Shown: one piece after another, positions 8,110-16,369 of the stretch
Position numbering within the stretch: the first letter of the stretch is position 1
Layout of the letters: each line of letters begins with the position of its first letter
Assembly: GCF_003752365.1 (NCBI RefSeq)
Contig: NZ_RJUO01000002.1
Location: forward strand, 620,001 to 684,000
Source: Frondihabitans sp. PhB188
Lineage (GTDB): Bacteria > Actinomycetota > Actinomycetes > Actinomycetales > Microbacteriaceae
DNA: 64,000 nucleotides
Reading direction: 5' to 3'
Made by a program: the position numbers and the translations under genes
The notes under the pieces: model-generated
What the model was told of the DNA's origin: nothing
What the model saw: the letters and a program-made list of their open reading frames with translations, nothing else
Databases searched by the model: none

Positions 8110-8703
8110 ATGACCATCACGAATTCATCCACCGTCCGTTCGTCCGAGACCGAGGTGCCGCTGGTCGAGCTCCTCGACGAGCGCTGGAGCCCCCGCTCGT
8201 TCGATGCCGCCGCCGAGATCACCGACGCTCAGCTGACCGCCCTCCTCGAGGCCGCCCGCTGGGCACCATCCGCCTCGAACATGCAGCCGCGCCGCTTCAT
8301 CGCCGGCCGCCGCGGCACGAAGACCTTCGACACGATCCTCGCCAACCTCATGGGCTTCAACACTCTGTGGGCCGGCAATGCGGCAGCGCTCGTCGTCGCC
8401 GTCGCCGAGACCGCCACCGACGAGGGCGAAGAGCGCCGCTGGGCGCAGTACGACCTGGGCCTCGCCGTGTCGGCGATGACCGTGCAGGCCCACGCCGAGG
8501 GCCTGCACGCCCACCAGATGGCCGGCATCGAGGCCGACGGCATCCGCACGGCGTTCGATCTGACCGAGCGCTTCCTGCCCGTCACCGTCACCGCGTTCGG
8601 CGTCGTCGACGAGGCCGGCAAGCTCCCCGAGAAGCTGGCCGAGCGCGAGACGCTCCCCCGCACCCGCCTCGCCCTCGACGAGCTCGTCGTCGCCCGCGAC
8701 TAG
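8110..8703 (+). CDS. Nitroreductase-family FMN oxidoreductase
   Basis: A 197-aa nitroreductase-fold protein. Visible: the FMN-phosphate-contacting RWSPRSFD at the N terminus, EAARWAPSASNMQPRRF (the classical flavin-contact segment), GLAVSAMTVQAHAEGLHAHQM in the centre, and a hydrophobic C-terminal end. The family reduces nitro-aromatics, quinones or flavins with NAD(P)H, and the physiological substrate is not deducible. A good ribosome site (GAGGAGA, 8097-8103) precedes the ATG by six bases. The gene stands alone, with a strong hairpin terminator 13 bases after the stop. Confidence 0.9.
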   Translation: MTITNSSTVRSSETEVPLVELLDERWSPRSFDAAAEITDAQLTALLEAARWAPSASNMQPRRFIAGRRGTKTFDTILANLMGFNTLWAGNAAALVVAVAETATDEGEERRWAQYDLGLAVSAMTVQAHAEGLHAHQMAGIEADGIRTAFDLTERFLPVTVTAFGVVDEAGKLPEKLAERETLPRTRLALDELVVARD

Positions 8704-8716
8704 GTCCCGTCTAGCA

Positions 8717-8748
8717 GAACGCCGTCTCCCTCTTGGGGGGCGGCGTTC
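8717..8748 (+). terminator. Hairpin terminator after the nitroreductase gene
   Basis: GAACGCCG pairs with CGGCGTTC, and the inner TCTCCC/GGGGGG extends the stem (with G-T pairs) to 14 bp around a TCTT loop. The tail is only moderately T-rich (CGTTGATTT). Confidence 0.7.
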
Positions 8749-8835
8749 CGTCGTTGATTTGCGCGAACCTCGGCCATCTGTATTAATTACACCGGACGCA
8801 ACATTCTGTCCATAAATGCAGATGAGAGGTTTTCG

Positions 8836-9654
8836 ATGAAGAGAGTACTGGCCGCTACCGTCACTGCCGGCCTCGTCGCGGCGTTGGCGACGCCGCCCGC
8901 CGTAGCGAACGCAGCACCGAAGGCGACGACGAACATCGGCGTCCACGCGGTGTCCGTCACCCCCGCCGCCGGCGACGACTTCCTGCCGAACACCACGGGA
9001 ACGCTCGCCTTCACGATCAAGCCCGCGACCGGTGCCAAGGGCCTGACCGTGAAGAAGGGGCAGAAGCTCGTCTGGGCCGCGACTCTGCCCAAGGGCCTCA
9101 GCGCGACACTGCCGGCGACGACCACCCGCGACGGCTGGACCATCTCCTTCGCCGCCAAGCCCGCCGCCGACGGCGCGACGGTCGTCACCCGCACGTCGCT
9201 CCGCACCGGCGCAGACCTCCCGAACGCCGGTGCGAGCAACGGCGGCATCAAGCTCACCGTGAACGCCGGCGCGTACGTGCCCGACACGAGCCCCCTCTCG
9301 GTGACCTTCACGCCCGTCAGCGGCTGGACCAGCTCCTCGCCGACGGGCTCCACGACCGTGCCGTTCGACGCGTGGCAGGAACTCGCCCTCGCCGGCATCA
9401 CGACCGACGACCGCGACGACACCTCCGTCCGGGCCACCATCCGGGGCACCGCGACGCCCGGAGCGTCCGTCGTCATCCGCTCCACCCAGTCCAGCGACCG
9501 CTACGACACCGTGAAGGCCGGCGAAGACGGCACCTGGACGTCGACCCGGACGTGGTCGGCCACGCACACGTACCGCCTCGCGATCGAGCAGACCGACTCG
9601 CGGGGCCGGAGCGACTCGGTGACGCACGGCCCCTGGACGCCCGGCAAGGAGTGA
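8836..9654 (+). CDS. Secreted protein with the shared ~90-residue C-terminal surface module
   Basis: A 272-aa exported protein. Residues 1-27 form a signal peptide (KR, hydrophobic core, cleavage near VANAAP). Residues about 30-180 are a beta-rich domain I do not recognise, made largely of Thr, Ala, Lys and Gly. Residues 183-272 (DNA 9382-9651) match the C-terminal end of the two giant Ig-like proteins at 12150 and 27071. Shared features are GTATPG near the start, W-T-x-T-R-x-W, HTY-x-L, and the final DSV-x-x-G-x-W. There is no LPXTG motif or terminal membrane segment. The ribosome site GAGAGG precedes ATG by six bases. The same C-terminal module on unrelated bodies suggests a common surface-retention or ligand role (inference). 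Confidence 0.8.
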   Translation: MKRVLAATVTAGLVAALATPPAVANAAPKATTNIGVHAVSVTPAAGDDFLPNTTGTLAFTIKPATGAKGLTVKKGQKLVWAATLPKGLSATLPATTTRDGWTISFAAKPAADGATVVTRTSLRTGADLPNAGASNGGIKLTVNAGAYVPDTSPLSVTFTPVSGWTSSSPTGSTTVPFDAWQELALAGITTDDRDDTSVRATIRGTATPGASVVIRSTQSSDRYDTVKAGEDGTWTSTRTWSATHTYRLAIEQTDSRGRSDSVTHGPWTPGKE

Positions 9655-9671
9655 GCGCGGGCCGGGTGGGC

Positions 9672-9685
9672 GAGTTCCTGCGCCC
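9672..9685 (+). repeat. Interspersed 14-bp motif GAGTTCCTGCGCCC, copy 2
   Basis: Exact copy, 18 bases after the stop of the small secreted-protein gene and before the convergent terminator. Confidence 0.6.
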
Positions 9686-9733
9686 TCCCGGCTCTGCCGC
9701 CCCTGACCGCGAAGCGCGGCCCGGGTGCCCGAG

Positions 9734-9782
9734 ATGGCCCTCGCCGTCGGCGGCACGATGTCACACCGACAGCGAGGGCCAT
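9734..9782. terminator. Convergent (bidirectional) terminator hairpin
   Basis: ATGGCCCTCGC (9734-9744) pairs with GCGAGGGCCAT (9772-9782), and an inner GTCGG/CCGAC (9746-9750 and 9766-9770) extends the stem. It lies between the stops of the converging secreted-protein and clpB genes. Confidence 0.75.
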
Positions 9783-9804
9783 CCCGGGGGCCGGCTGCTG
9801 TTAC

Positions 9805-11970
9805 CTACTCGGAGTCGTCGAGGGTGGACTTCGACACGGCGAGCGACTCACCGTCGGGGGCCACATCGACGAGCACCGTGTCGCCATCGGCGATCGACCC
9901 GTCGAGCAGAGCGCGCGCCAGGTTGTCGTCGATCTGCCGCTGCATGAGGCGGCGCAGAGGCCGGGCGCCGTAGACCGGCTCGTAGCCGCGGTCGCCGAGC
10001 CAGGTCCGCGCGTTCGGCGTGACGGCGAGTTCGAGGCGGCGGTCCGTGAGGCGCTTGGCCAGCCGGTCGACGTAGAGCGAGACGATCTGACCGAGGTCGT
10101 CTTTCGTCAGCGACTGGAAGAGCACGATGTCGTCGAGGCGGTTGATGAACTCGGGCTTGAACGCCTGGCGCACCATCTCGTCGACGGCGTCGCGCTTCTG
10201 CTCGTCAGACAGCGACGGATCGGTCAGGAACTGGCTCCCGAGGTTCGACGTCAAGATGAGGATCGTGTTGCGGAAGTCGACAGTCCGGCCCTGCCCGTCG
10301 GTCAGGCGACCGTCGTCGAGCACCTGGAGCAGCACGTCGAACACCTCCGGGTGGGCCTTTTCGACCTCATCCATGAGCACCACGCTGTACGGGCGCCGGC
10401 GCACGGCCTCGGTGAGCTGACCGCCCGACTCGTAGCCGACGTACCCGGGAGGGGCTCCGACGAGCCGAGACACCATGTGCTTCTCGCCGTACTCCGACAT
10501 GTCAATGCGGACCATGGCCTTGTCATCATCGAACAGGAACGAGGCGAGGGCCTTGGCGAGCTCGGTCTTTCCGACGCCGGTCGGCCCGAGGAACAGGAAC
10601 GACCCCGTCGGACGATCCGGGTCGGAGATCCCCGCGCGGGTGCGCCGCACCGCCTCGCTGACGGCCTGGACCGCCTCGCGCTGCCCGATGATTCGCTGGC
10701 CGAGCTCCGTCTCGAGGTGGAGGAGCTTCTCCGTCTCACCGGCCATGAGGCGGCCAACCGGGATGCCCGTCCACGACGCGACGACCTCGGCGATGTCGGC
10801 ATCGGTGACCTGGTCGTTGACCATCCGGTCACCGCCGGCCTCGAGGCTCTCGGCGTCGGCCAGGGCCTTCTCGATCTCGGGGATCGTCTCGTAGTTGATC
10901 TTGGAGGCGTCCTGGTAGCGGCCTTCGCGCATGGCCTTGTCGAGGTCGATGCGGGCCTGGTTCAGCTGGCCCTTGAGCTCGCCGACGCCCTGGAGCGCGG
11001 CCTTCTCTGCTAGCCAACGCCGATTGAGGTCGGCGTACTGCTGCTGGCGAAGGGTGAGCTCGTCGCGGAGCGATTCGAGGCGGGCCTGCGATGCGGCATC
11101 CTTCTCCTTCTGGAGCGCGAGCTCCTCGACCTGGAGCCGCACCATTCCGCGGTAGAGCTGGTCGAGCTCGACGGGCGACGAGTCGATCTCCATCTTGAGG
11201 CGGCTGCCCGCCTCGTCGACCAGGTCGATCGCCTTGTCGGGGAGCTGGCGGTTCGTGATGTAGCGATTGCTGAGGGAGGCGGCGGCGACGAGAGCACTGT
11301 CGGCGATCGTGATGCCGTGGTGCGCCTCATAGCGCTCCTTGAGGCCGCGGAGGATCGCGACGGTGTCTTCCACTGTGGGCTCGCCCACGTAGACCTGCTG
11401 GAAGCGGCGCTCGAGGGCTGCGTCTTTCTCGATGAACTGGCGGTACTCGTCGAGCGTGGTCGCGCCGATGAGGCGGAGCTCGCCTCGGGCGAGCATCGGC
11501 TTCAGCATGTTCGCCGCGGCGACGCTGCCCTCGCCGCCACCGGCACCCATGAGCGTGTGCAGCTCGTCGATGAACGTGATGACCTGCCCGTCGGACTCCG
11601 TGATCTCCTTCAGGACGCTCTTCAGGCGCTCCTCGAACTGGCCGCGGTACATCGCCCCGGCGACCAGCGCCGCGATATCGAGCGATATCAGGCGCTTGCC
11701 CTTGAGCGAATCGGCGACGTCGCCCGCGACGATCCGCTGAGCGAGGCCCTCGACGACGGCCGTCTTGCCGACCCCGGGTTCGCCGATCAGCACGGGGTTG
11801 TTCTTGGTGCGGCGGGTGAGGACCTGGCTGACGCGACGGATCTCGGAGTCTCGGCCGATCACGGGATCGAGCTTGCCGCTCGCCGCGATCGCGGTGAGAT
11901 CGACGCCGTACTGCTGGAGGGCGCTTTTCTGCTTCTCGTCGGAGGCGGGTGCGCCCTGCATGTTCGCCAT
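9805..11970 (-). CDS. clpB: ClpB-type AAA+ disaggregase lacking the N-terminal Clp_N domain
   Basis: A 721-aa Hsp100 chaperone that works with DnaK to extract proteins from aggregates. NBD1 has Walker A GEPGVGKT (residues 63-70) and Walker B TFIDELH. A ClpB-type coiled-coil middle domain (about residues 270-400, rich in Q, E, L, R) follows. NBD2 has [17 protein letters not shown], and GYVGYESGG in the pore loop. The protein starts at QQYGVDLT, just before NBD1, so the ~150-residue substrate-recruiting N domain of standard ClpB (about 860 aa) is absent. No frameshift or extra coding sequence lies upstream: the promoter and HAIR element follow within 31 bases. The start has an AAAGG site about eleven bases upstream. 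HspR control is predicted. Confidence 0.93.
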   Translation of the reverse strand: MANMQGAPASDEKQKSALQQYGVDLTAIAASGKLDPVIGRDSEIRRVSQVLTRRTKNNPVLIGEPGVGKTAVVEGLAQRIVAGDVADSLKGKRLISLDIAALVAGAMYRGQFEERLKSVLKEITESDGQVITFIDELHTLMGAGGGEGSVAAANMLKPMLARGELRLIGATTLDEYRQFIEKDAALERRFQQVYVGEPTVEDTVAILRGLKERYEAHHGITIADSALVAAASLSNRYITNRQLPDKAIDLVDEAGSRLKMEIDSSPVELDQLYRGMVRLQVEELALQKEKDAASQARLESLRDELTLRQQQYADLNRRWLAEKAALQGVGELKGQLNQARIDLDKAMREGRYQDASKINYETIPEIEKALADAESLEAGGDRMVNDQVTDADIAEVVASWTGIPVGRLMAGETEKLLHLETELGQRIIGQREAVQAVSEAVRRTRAGISDPDRPTGSFLFLGPTGVGKTELAKALASFLFDDDKAMVRIDMSEYGEKHMVSRLVGAPPGYVGYESGGQLTEAVRRRPYSVVLMDEVEKAHPEVFDVLLQVLDDGRLTDGQGRTVDFRNTILILTSNLGSQFLTDPSLSDEQKRDAVDEMVRQAFKPEFINRLDDIVLFQSLTKDDLGQIVSLYVDRLAKRLTDRRLELAVTPNARTWLGDRGYEPVYGARPLRRLMQRQIDDNLARALLDGSIADGDTVLVDVAPDGESLAVSKSTLDDSE

Positions 11971-12000
11971 TCGATGGTGCCTTTCGTGATTCTTCGCAAA

Positions 12001-12025
12001 CTTGAGTTGAACTGACTCAAGTTTA
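12001..12025 (-). promoter_or_regulatory. HAIR operator (HspR) and -10 box of clpB
   Basis: CTTGAGT (12001-12007), seven bases, then ACTCAAG (12015-12021) is a perfect match to the HspR-associated inverted repeat. On the minus strand TAAACT (complement of 12020-12025) runs into it, the same arrangement as before dnaK. HspR binding should occlude the promoter. Confidence 0.9.
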
Positions 12026-12067
12026 GCCGCGACTCGCCTGCTCGACTAGGGTCAACTTCGTCGACCC

Positions 12068-12096
12068 TTGCAGTATTCACATTCCTGGCGTAACAT
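12068..12096 (+). promoter_or_regulatory. Promoter of the first large surface-protein gene
   Basis: TTGCAG (12068-12073), a 17-base spacer and TAACAT (12091-12096) give a good vegetative-type promoter with a start point near 12103. Confidence 0.55.
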
Positions 12097-12149
12097 TTTA
12101 GATATTCATGCCCGAGCCGCCGTATGCGGCCCGAACGAAAGATTTTAAC

Positions 12150-14849
12150 TTGTCAAAGAAAATCCTTAGGGGCCTCGGGGCAGGCGCCCTTGCGGCCGCC
12201 ACTGTCGCCTCTGGCCTGAGCTTCGGCCCCGCTAGCGCACGCGCCGCCATCTCCGAAGCTCCCCTGTCCTCTCCAGCTGCTCTGGAGCCCGTTGCCGCAA
12301 AGATGTACGCCCAAGTCGCTGGATCCTGGTACACGTCCAGCTCCGGTGTCTACGTCTCGAAGGTCAACACGAAAGCCGAGGCAATGTCCAAAGCTGCCGA
12401 CTTGCTCCTCTATCCAATGGCTGACGGAGCCTTCAACATGAGAGTTGCCAGCTCTGGAGCGTGCCTCGCTCCTGCTGGTTACAAGAACGTTGGCGTAATC
12501 GGCGACAACAGCGGCGGTTGCGGAATGACTGGAGACTGGAAGATCGATGCGGCCGGCCGCCTATCCGCCACAAAGAGCGAGACTTACATAACTGGGCCAG
12601 TCACGATCGATGGCACGATGTGGTGGAACCGAGCGAGCACCGGCCCTGCTGCCGACTTCACGGGCATCCGCTTCGGTATGACGGCAGGTCTCGAAGACAC
12701 AGACCTCGTGAACCGAACGGCGAAGCTGACCGGTGCTGCAAAACCTGATTCCACCGTCGTGATCGATGACAACCAAGAAGTCGATGTCGACAGCGATGGC
12801 AATTGGTCCGCTGTACTTGAGGACCTGAACTACGGCAAGAACTCTACCCACCTCGAGAACTGGGGTGACGGTAAGAAAATCTCCGAGCTCGACTTCATGT
12901 TCGACCTCGACGTCGCCGCCGTGACCGGCACCGCTTCCGCGACGACCACCGTTACCGACGACGTGACGATCGCCGGCACCGGCGAGAAGAACGTGGACAT
13001 CACCATCACCGACGAAGACGGCAAGACCGTCGCCACCACCAAGACGGACTCCGAAACTGGCCGTTACGAGCACACCGTCGCGGCGCCTAACGCCAGCGGC
13101 GCCCACACTTTCACGGTCACCCAGTCGATCAACGGAACCGACGCCGGTTCCACATCGGTCGAGTTCATCTACGGCGCCGCGACGACCATCACATCCCCGG
13201 TCGACAACTACGTTCACCCGGGGGGCACCCTGACCTTCTCCGGTCGGGGCGAGCCCCAGGCGCAGGTTCGCATTCAGGAGGAGGGCAAGACTGGGATCCT
13301 CCAGGGCGGCCACGTTCTCTCATCGGGCGCCTGGAGCCTCCGCGTCGCCGAGCTCTCGAACGCGAAACACACCCTCGTCGTCACTCAGACCGGCAAGGGC
13401 AACAACATCACCACCGCCACCCTCGTCCTGAACCCCGACGGCACCGTCGACCCGGGTGATGGTGAGGGCGAGATCACCGCGCCGACCGTGGAGTCCCCCG
13501 GAAACAACTCCAACGTCACCACCTCCCGCCCCGTCTTCACCGGCCACGGCCACCCCGGCGCGACCGTGAAGATCGGCTACGGCCCCAACTCCACCATCGG
13601 CACCGCCACGGTCGACGCCGACGGCGAATGGACCGCCAACCTCACCTCGGGCCTCGCCCTGGGCCGATCGACCCTCATCGTCACCCAGACCTCCGGCAAA
13701 GACACCCAGACCCTCACCCACATCGTCAACCGCGTCGCCGCCGAGGCCCCGTTCCGCGTGACCTCCCACACGAACAACGAGAACTACGCCGAGGGCATGA
13801 CGACCTTCCGCGGCACCGCCGCGGTCGGCGCCACGATCCGCGCCGTCAACCAGTGGGGCACCGTCATGGGCACCGACACCGCCGACGGCACCGGCAACTG
13901 GGCGTTCAACCGCAACCTCGGACCCACCACCACCGGCTACGACATCACCTTCACCGCCACGAAAGACGGCCGGACCGAGACCACGCAGCTGCACCTGAAC
14001 TACCAGGGCGTCATCGCCTTCCAGGTCACCAGCCCGGCGAACAACTCCACCTACGAAGTCGGCAACGCCACCTTCCGCGGCAAGGCGTCGCCGAACACCG
14101 TCGTCACCGCCGTCAACCAGTGGAACACCCGAATGGGCACCGCCACCGCCAACCTCGACGGCGACTGGGCCTTTTCGCGCAACCTCGGCCCCACCACCGC
14201 CGGCTACGACATCCGCTTCACCGCCACCAAGGGCGACGACGTCCAGCGCTCCACGCTGCACATCAGCCAGGCAGTCACGAACGTCCCCGTCGAAGTCACC
14301 TCGATCGCCGACGGCGCCACCTACACGCCCGGACTCAACATCCTCCGCGGCACCGGCACCCCGAACGCGACCATCACCGCCGTGAACGCCAAGAACGGCT
14401 GGAACGTCGCCATGGGCACCACCAAGGTCACCGCCGACGGCACCTGGGCACTCCCCGAGCGCAACTGGGGACCCTCGAACGACTACGAGATCAAGGTCAC
14501 CCAGACCAACCCCGACAAGACGACCAGCACGACGATGGTCAACATCTTCGCCCCCGTCTTCAAGGACCTCGAAGTCACCGGCGTCACCACCGGCGCCGAA
14601 AACGGCCCCGGCGCCATCTTCGCCACCTTCACCGGCACCGCCACCCCCGGCGGCAGCGTGACCATCAAGTCCGCCTCCACCGGATCGCCTTACCAGACCG
14701 TCGAGGTCAACCCCCAGGGCCAGTGGACCGCGACCCGCACCTGGAACGCCACCCACACCTACAACCTGATCTTCGACCAGGTCGCAAAGGACGGCAAGAC
14801 CGACAGCGTCAACTACGGCACCTGGACCGCCACCACCCCCCCCAAGTAA
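12150..14849 (+). CDS. Giant secreted Ig-like repeat surface protein A
   Basis: An 899-aa exported protein from TTG 12150. A GAAAG site is eight bases upstream and a signal peptide (SKKILRGLGAGALAAATVAS, cleavage near ARAA) follows at once. ATG 12108 would add 14 residues before the signal and lacks a ribosome site. The N-terminal part (to about 170) has a single ricin-like unit (CLAPAGYK, GMTGDWKIDAAGRL). Then come bacterial Ig-like modules, two with the signature NQW(G/N)T, RNLGPTT, GYDI (DNA about 13750-14270), one with SIADGATYTPG, WALPERNWGPSNDYE, and the ~94-residue C-terminal module (14565-14846). The first ~270 codons are visibly poorer in G/C at third positions than the rest, suggesting a mosaic gene. 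No LPXTG motif. The likely role is adhesion or matrix binding (inference). Confidence 0.85.
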   Translation: MSKKILRGLGAGALAAATVASGLSFGPASARAAISEAPLSSPAALEPVAAKMYAQVAGSWYTSSSGVYVSKVNTKAEAMSKAADLLLYPMADGAFNMRVASSGACLAPAGYKNVGVIGDNSGGCGMTGDWKIDAAGRLSATKSETYITGPVTIDGTMWWNRASTGPAADFTGIRFGMTAGLEDTDLVNRTAKLTGAAKPDSTVVIDDNQEVDVDSDGNWSAVLEDLNYGKNSTHLENWGDGKKISELDFMFDLDVAAVTGTASATTTVTDDVTIAGTGEKNVDITITDEDGKTVATTKTDSETGRYEHTVAAPNASGAHTFTVTQSINGTDAGSTSVEFIYGAATTITSPVDNYVHPGGTLTFSGRGEPQAQVRIQEEGKTGILQGGHVLSSGAWSLRVAELSNAKHTLVVTQTGKGNNITTATLVLNPDGTVDPGDGEGEITAPTVESPGNNSNVTTSRPVFTGHGHPGATVKIGYGPNSTIGTATVDADGEWTANLTSGLALGRSTLIVTQTSGKDTQTLTHIVNRVAAEAPFRVTSHTNNENYAEGMTTFRGTAAVGATIRAVNQWGTVMGTDTADGTGNWAFNRNLGPTTTGYDITFTATKDGRTETTQLHLNYQGVIAFQVTSPANNSTYEVGNATFRGKASPNTVVTAVNQWNTRMGTATANLDGDWAFSRNLGPTTAGYDIRFTATKGDDVQRSTLHISQAVTNVPVEVTSIADGATYTPGLNILRGTGTPNATITAVNAKNGWNVAMGTTKVTADGTWALPERNWGPSNDYEIKVTQTNPDKTTSTTMVNIFAPVFKDLEVTGVTTGAENGPGAIFATFTGTATPGGSVTIKSASTGSPYQTVEVNPQGQWTATRTWNATHTYNLIFDQVAKDGKTDSVNYGTWTATTPPK

Positions 14850-14863
14850 CACCCGCACCACCC

Positions 14864-14891
14864 GGGCGGCGGGCCTACCGGCCCGCCGCCC
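14864..14891 (+). terminator. Hairpin terminator after surface protein A
   Basis: A perfect 11-bp stem, GGGCGGCGGGC with GCCCGCCGCCC, with a six-base loop. No T-tract follows. Confidence 0.65.
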
Positions 14892-14933
14892 CTCACACTC
14901 TCCTGCCCCGACTCGCCAGAAAGCACGAACGCC

Positions 14934-15362
14934 ATGAAGAAGACCCCGATTCTCACGCTCGCCCTCGGCGCCGGCCTCGTCGCTGTCCTCGCCGGCTGCA
15001 CCTCGTCTGACACCACCGCCGACTCGACCTCGGCCCCCACGCCCTCGCCCTCTCTCCCGACGCCAGCCGATCCGGTCGTCAACAAGTGCGTCGACGGCGT
15101 CGCCGTCCTCACCCCCACGGCGAAGAAACCGCAGATCGACCTGGCCGGAAGCTGCAGCGTCGTCAGCGTCGTCGGCACGAATGGCACCATCACCCTCGGC
15201 GCCGTGAAGCACCTCGTGTTCGAGGGCAGCGACAACAAAGTCACCGTCGCCAGCGTCGGGAAGGTCGACTTCGGCGGCAACGACAACGCGCTCACTCACG
15301 GTGGGGCAGCACCGACCGTCACGACCGGAACGACGGCGGGCAATACCGTCACGGCACGCTGA
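14934..15362 (+). CDS. DUF3060-like lipoprotein 1
   Basis: A 142-aa predicted lipoprotein. The signal peptide ends in the lipobox LAGC (Cys about residue 22), and a Ser/Thr/Pro linker follows. The mature domain shows short beta repeats of the DUF3060 type: KCVDGVAVL, SCSVVSVVGTNGTITLG, HLVFEGSDNKVTV, VDFGGNDNALTH. It probably sits on the outer face of the membrane as a small beta-solenoid, with no known function. Its stop TGA overlaps the ATG of the next gene by one base (TGATG), so the pair is coupled. It follows surface protein A by 84 bases with a hairpin between them. Confidence 0.8.
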   Translation: MKKTPILTLALGAGLVAVLAGCTSSDTTADSTSAPTPSPSLPTPADPVVNKCVDGVAVLTPTAKKPQIDLAGSCSVVSVVGTNGTITLGAVKHLVFEGSDNKVTVASVGKVDFGGNDNALTHGGAAPTVTTGTTAGNTVTAR

Positions 15363-15805
15363 TGCGCCGCCGCACCGCACGACTGTCCGCCGTCGCCCTC
15401 CTGATCGGCGCAAGCGCCGCCCTGACCGGCTGCACAGTCGCCAGCGAGGTCTCGGAGCCCGAACCGACCGGGCCGACCGCGACGCAAGCGCCGTCGGCAG
15501 TCACGCTGAAGTGCGTCGACGACTTCATGCTGATCGACGCCGACGCCCTCAAGGCGGCGAAGAAGCCGAAGACCGTCGACGTGAAGTGCGATCTGACCAG
15601 CGTCGTCGGAACCGGCGCCTCGATCACGCTGAAGGGCACCACCGACCTCGTGGTCGAAGGCAACCGCAACACCATCACGGTCGACGATGCCACGACTCGT
15701 GTCCGCCTGTCAGGCAACGAGAACGCCGTCAAGTACACCGGCGCCTCGAAGCCGGAGGTGGACGACAAGGGAGCCGCGAACACGATCACGGCAGCGACGA
15801 AGTAA
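15362..15805 (+). CDS. DUF3060-like lipoprotein 2
   Basis: A 147-aa paralogue of the preceding lipoprotein, starting one base inside its stop codon. The signal peptide ends with LTGC. After a Pro/Thr linker the domain has matching elements in the same order: KCVDDFMLID, KCDLTSVVGTGASITLKG, DLVVEGNRNTITV, VRLSGNENAVKYTG. The GxxNxxxV steps fit a small beta-solenoid. The tandem arrangement points to a gene duplication. Function unknown; an envelope role is likely because of the lipid anchor and the surface-protein context. Confidence 0.8.
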   Translation: MRRRTARLSAVALLIGASAALTGCTVASEVSEPEPTGPTATQAPSAVTLKCVDDFMLIDADALKAAKKPKTVDVKCDLTSVVGTGASITLKGTTDLVVEGNRNTITVDDATTRVRLSGNENAVKYTGASKPEVDDKGAANTITAATK

Positions 15806-15820
15806 GCCGAGCACGCTGAG

Positions 15821-15849
15821 ATGGGCGCCTTCCTGTGGGAGGCGCCCAT
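15821..15849 (+). terminator. Hairpin terminator after the lipoprotein pair
   Basis: ATGGGCGCCT pairs perfectly with AGGCGCCCAT across a nine-base loop, 15 bases after the stop. Confidence 0.65.
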
Positions 15850-15852
15850 TCC

Positions 15853-15866
15853 GCGTTCCTGCGCCC
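15853..15866 (+). repeat. Interspersed 14-bp motif, near-exact copy
   Basis: GCGTTCCTGCGCCC differs from GAGTTCCTGCGCCC at one base. It lies between the terminator and the next gene. Confidence 0.5.
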
Positions 15867-15925
15867 CTGCCGTGAGCACCCCGGCCGGACGAGCAGGGAG
15901 TAGCCGCGTCGGGCAGGATGGCGGC

Positions 15926-16369
15926 ATGATCGATGTCGCTCTCGCCCGAAACCTCCACGACGCCGGACTCCGCTGGCGACCCGCAACCGGAGACCGCTTT
16001 CTCATCGACAGCGAGGCCTTCGACCCGGGCGAGGGCGACCCCGAGATCTTCACCATCAGTGAGATGACCATCGAGGCGCACACCTACCCGACCGGCACGG
16101 AGCTCGGCTTCAACGGCACCACCGAGTGGGCTCTCGACTCGGTGTCGACCGACGACTCGCTCTGGCTGCCGCGCGAGGACCAGCTTCGAGACCTGCTGGG
16201 CCCGACGTTCCATGCGCTGACCCGCACCGAGGCCGGCGACTTCGAGGTGAGCACCACGATCGGCGCTGAGATCCAGGTGTTCGCGGCGCCGGACGCCGAG
16301 AACGCGTACGGGAGCGCGCTACTCGCCTACATCGAAGCGTCGCTCACGATCGAGGAACGGCTCGACTAG
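15926..16369 (+). CDS. Conserved hypothetical protein of the small actinobacterial CpaE-named group
   Basis: A 147-aa acidic, soluble protein. Recognisable blocks are MIDVALARNLHDAGLRW, FTISEMTIEAH, GFNGTTEWALDSV and WLPREDQLRDLLG. Proteins of this size with the same blocks are often labelled pilus assembly protein CpaE in actinobacteria. No ATPase or receiver motif supports that name here, so I treat function as unknown. The start ATG 15926 has a CAGGAT -10-like box six bases upstream, suggesting a leaderless message. It appears monocistronic. Confidence 0.7.
   Translation: MIDVALARNLHDAGLRWRPATGDRFLIDSEAFDPGEGDPEIFTISEMTIEAHTYPTGTELGFNGTTEWALDSVSTDDSLWLPREDQLRDLLGPTFHALTRTEAGDFEVSTTIGAEIQVFAAPDAENAYGSALLAYIEASLTIEERLD

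Noticed and set aside
14836-14843. Run of eight C residues at the end of surface protein A as a phase-variation tract
   Set aside because: It is four codons before the stop, so slippage would only change the extreme C terminus, and runs of this length can occur by chance at this GC content.
13320-15413. A 697-codon minus-strand open frame opposite surface protein A
   Set aside because: Gly/Val/Asp-rich complement of the repeat-coding strand; no family resemblance, and it crosses the real gene end and two lipoprotein genes.
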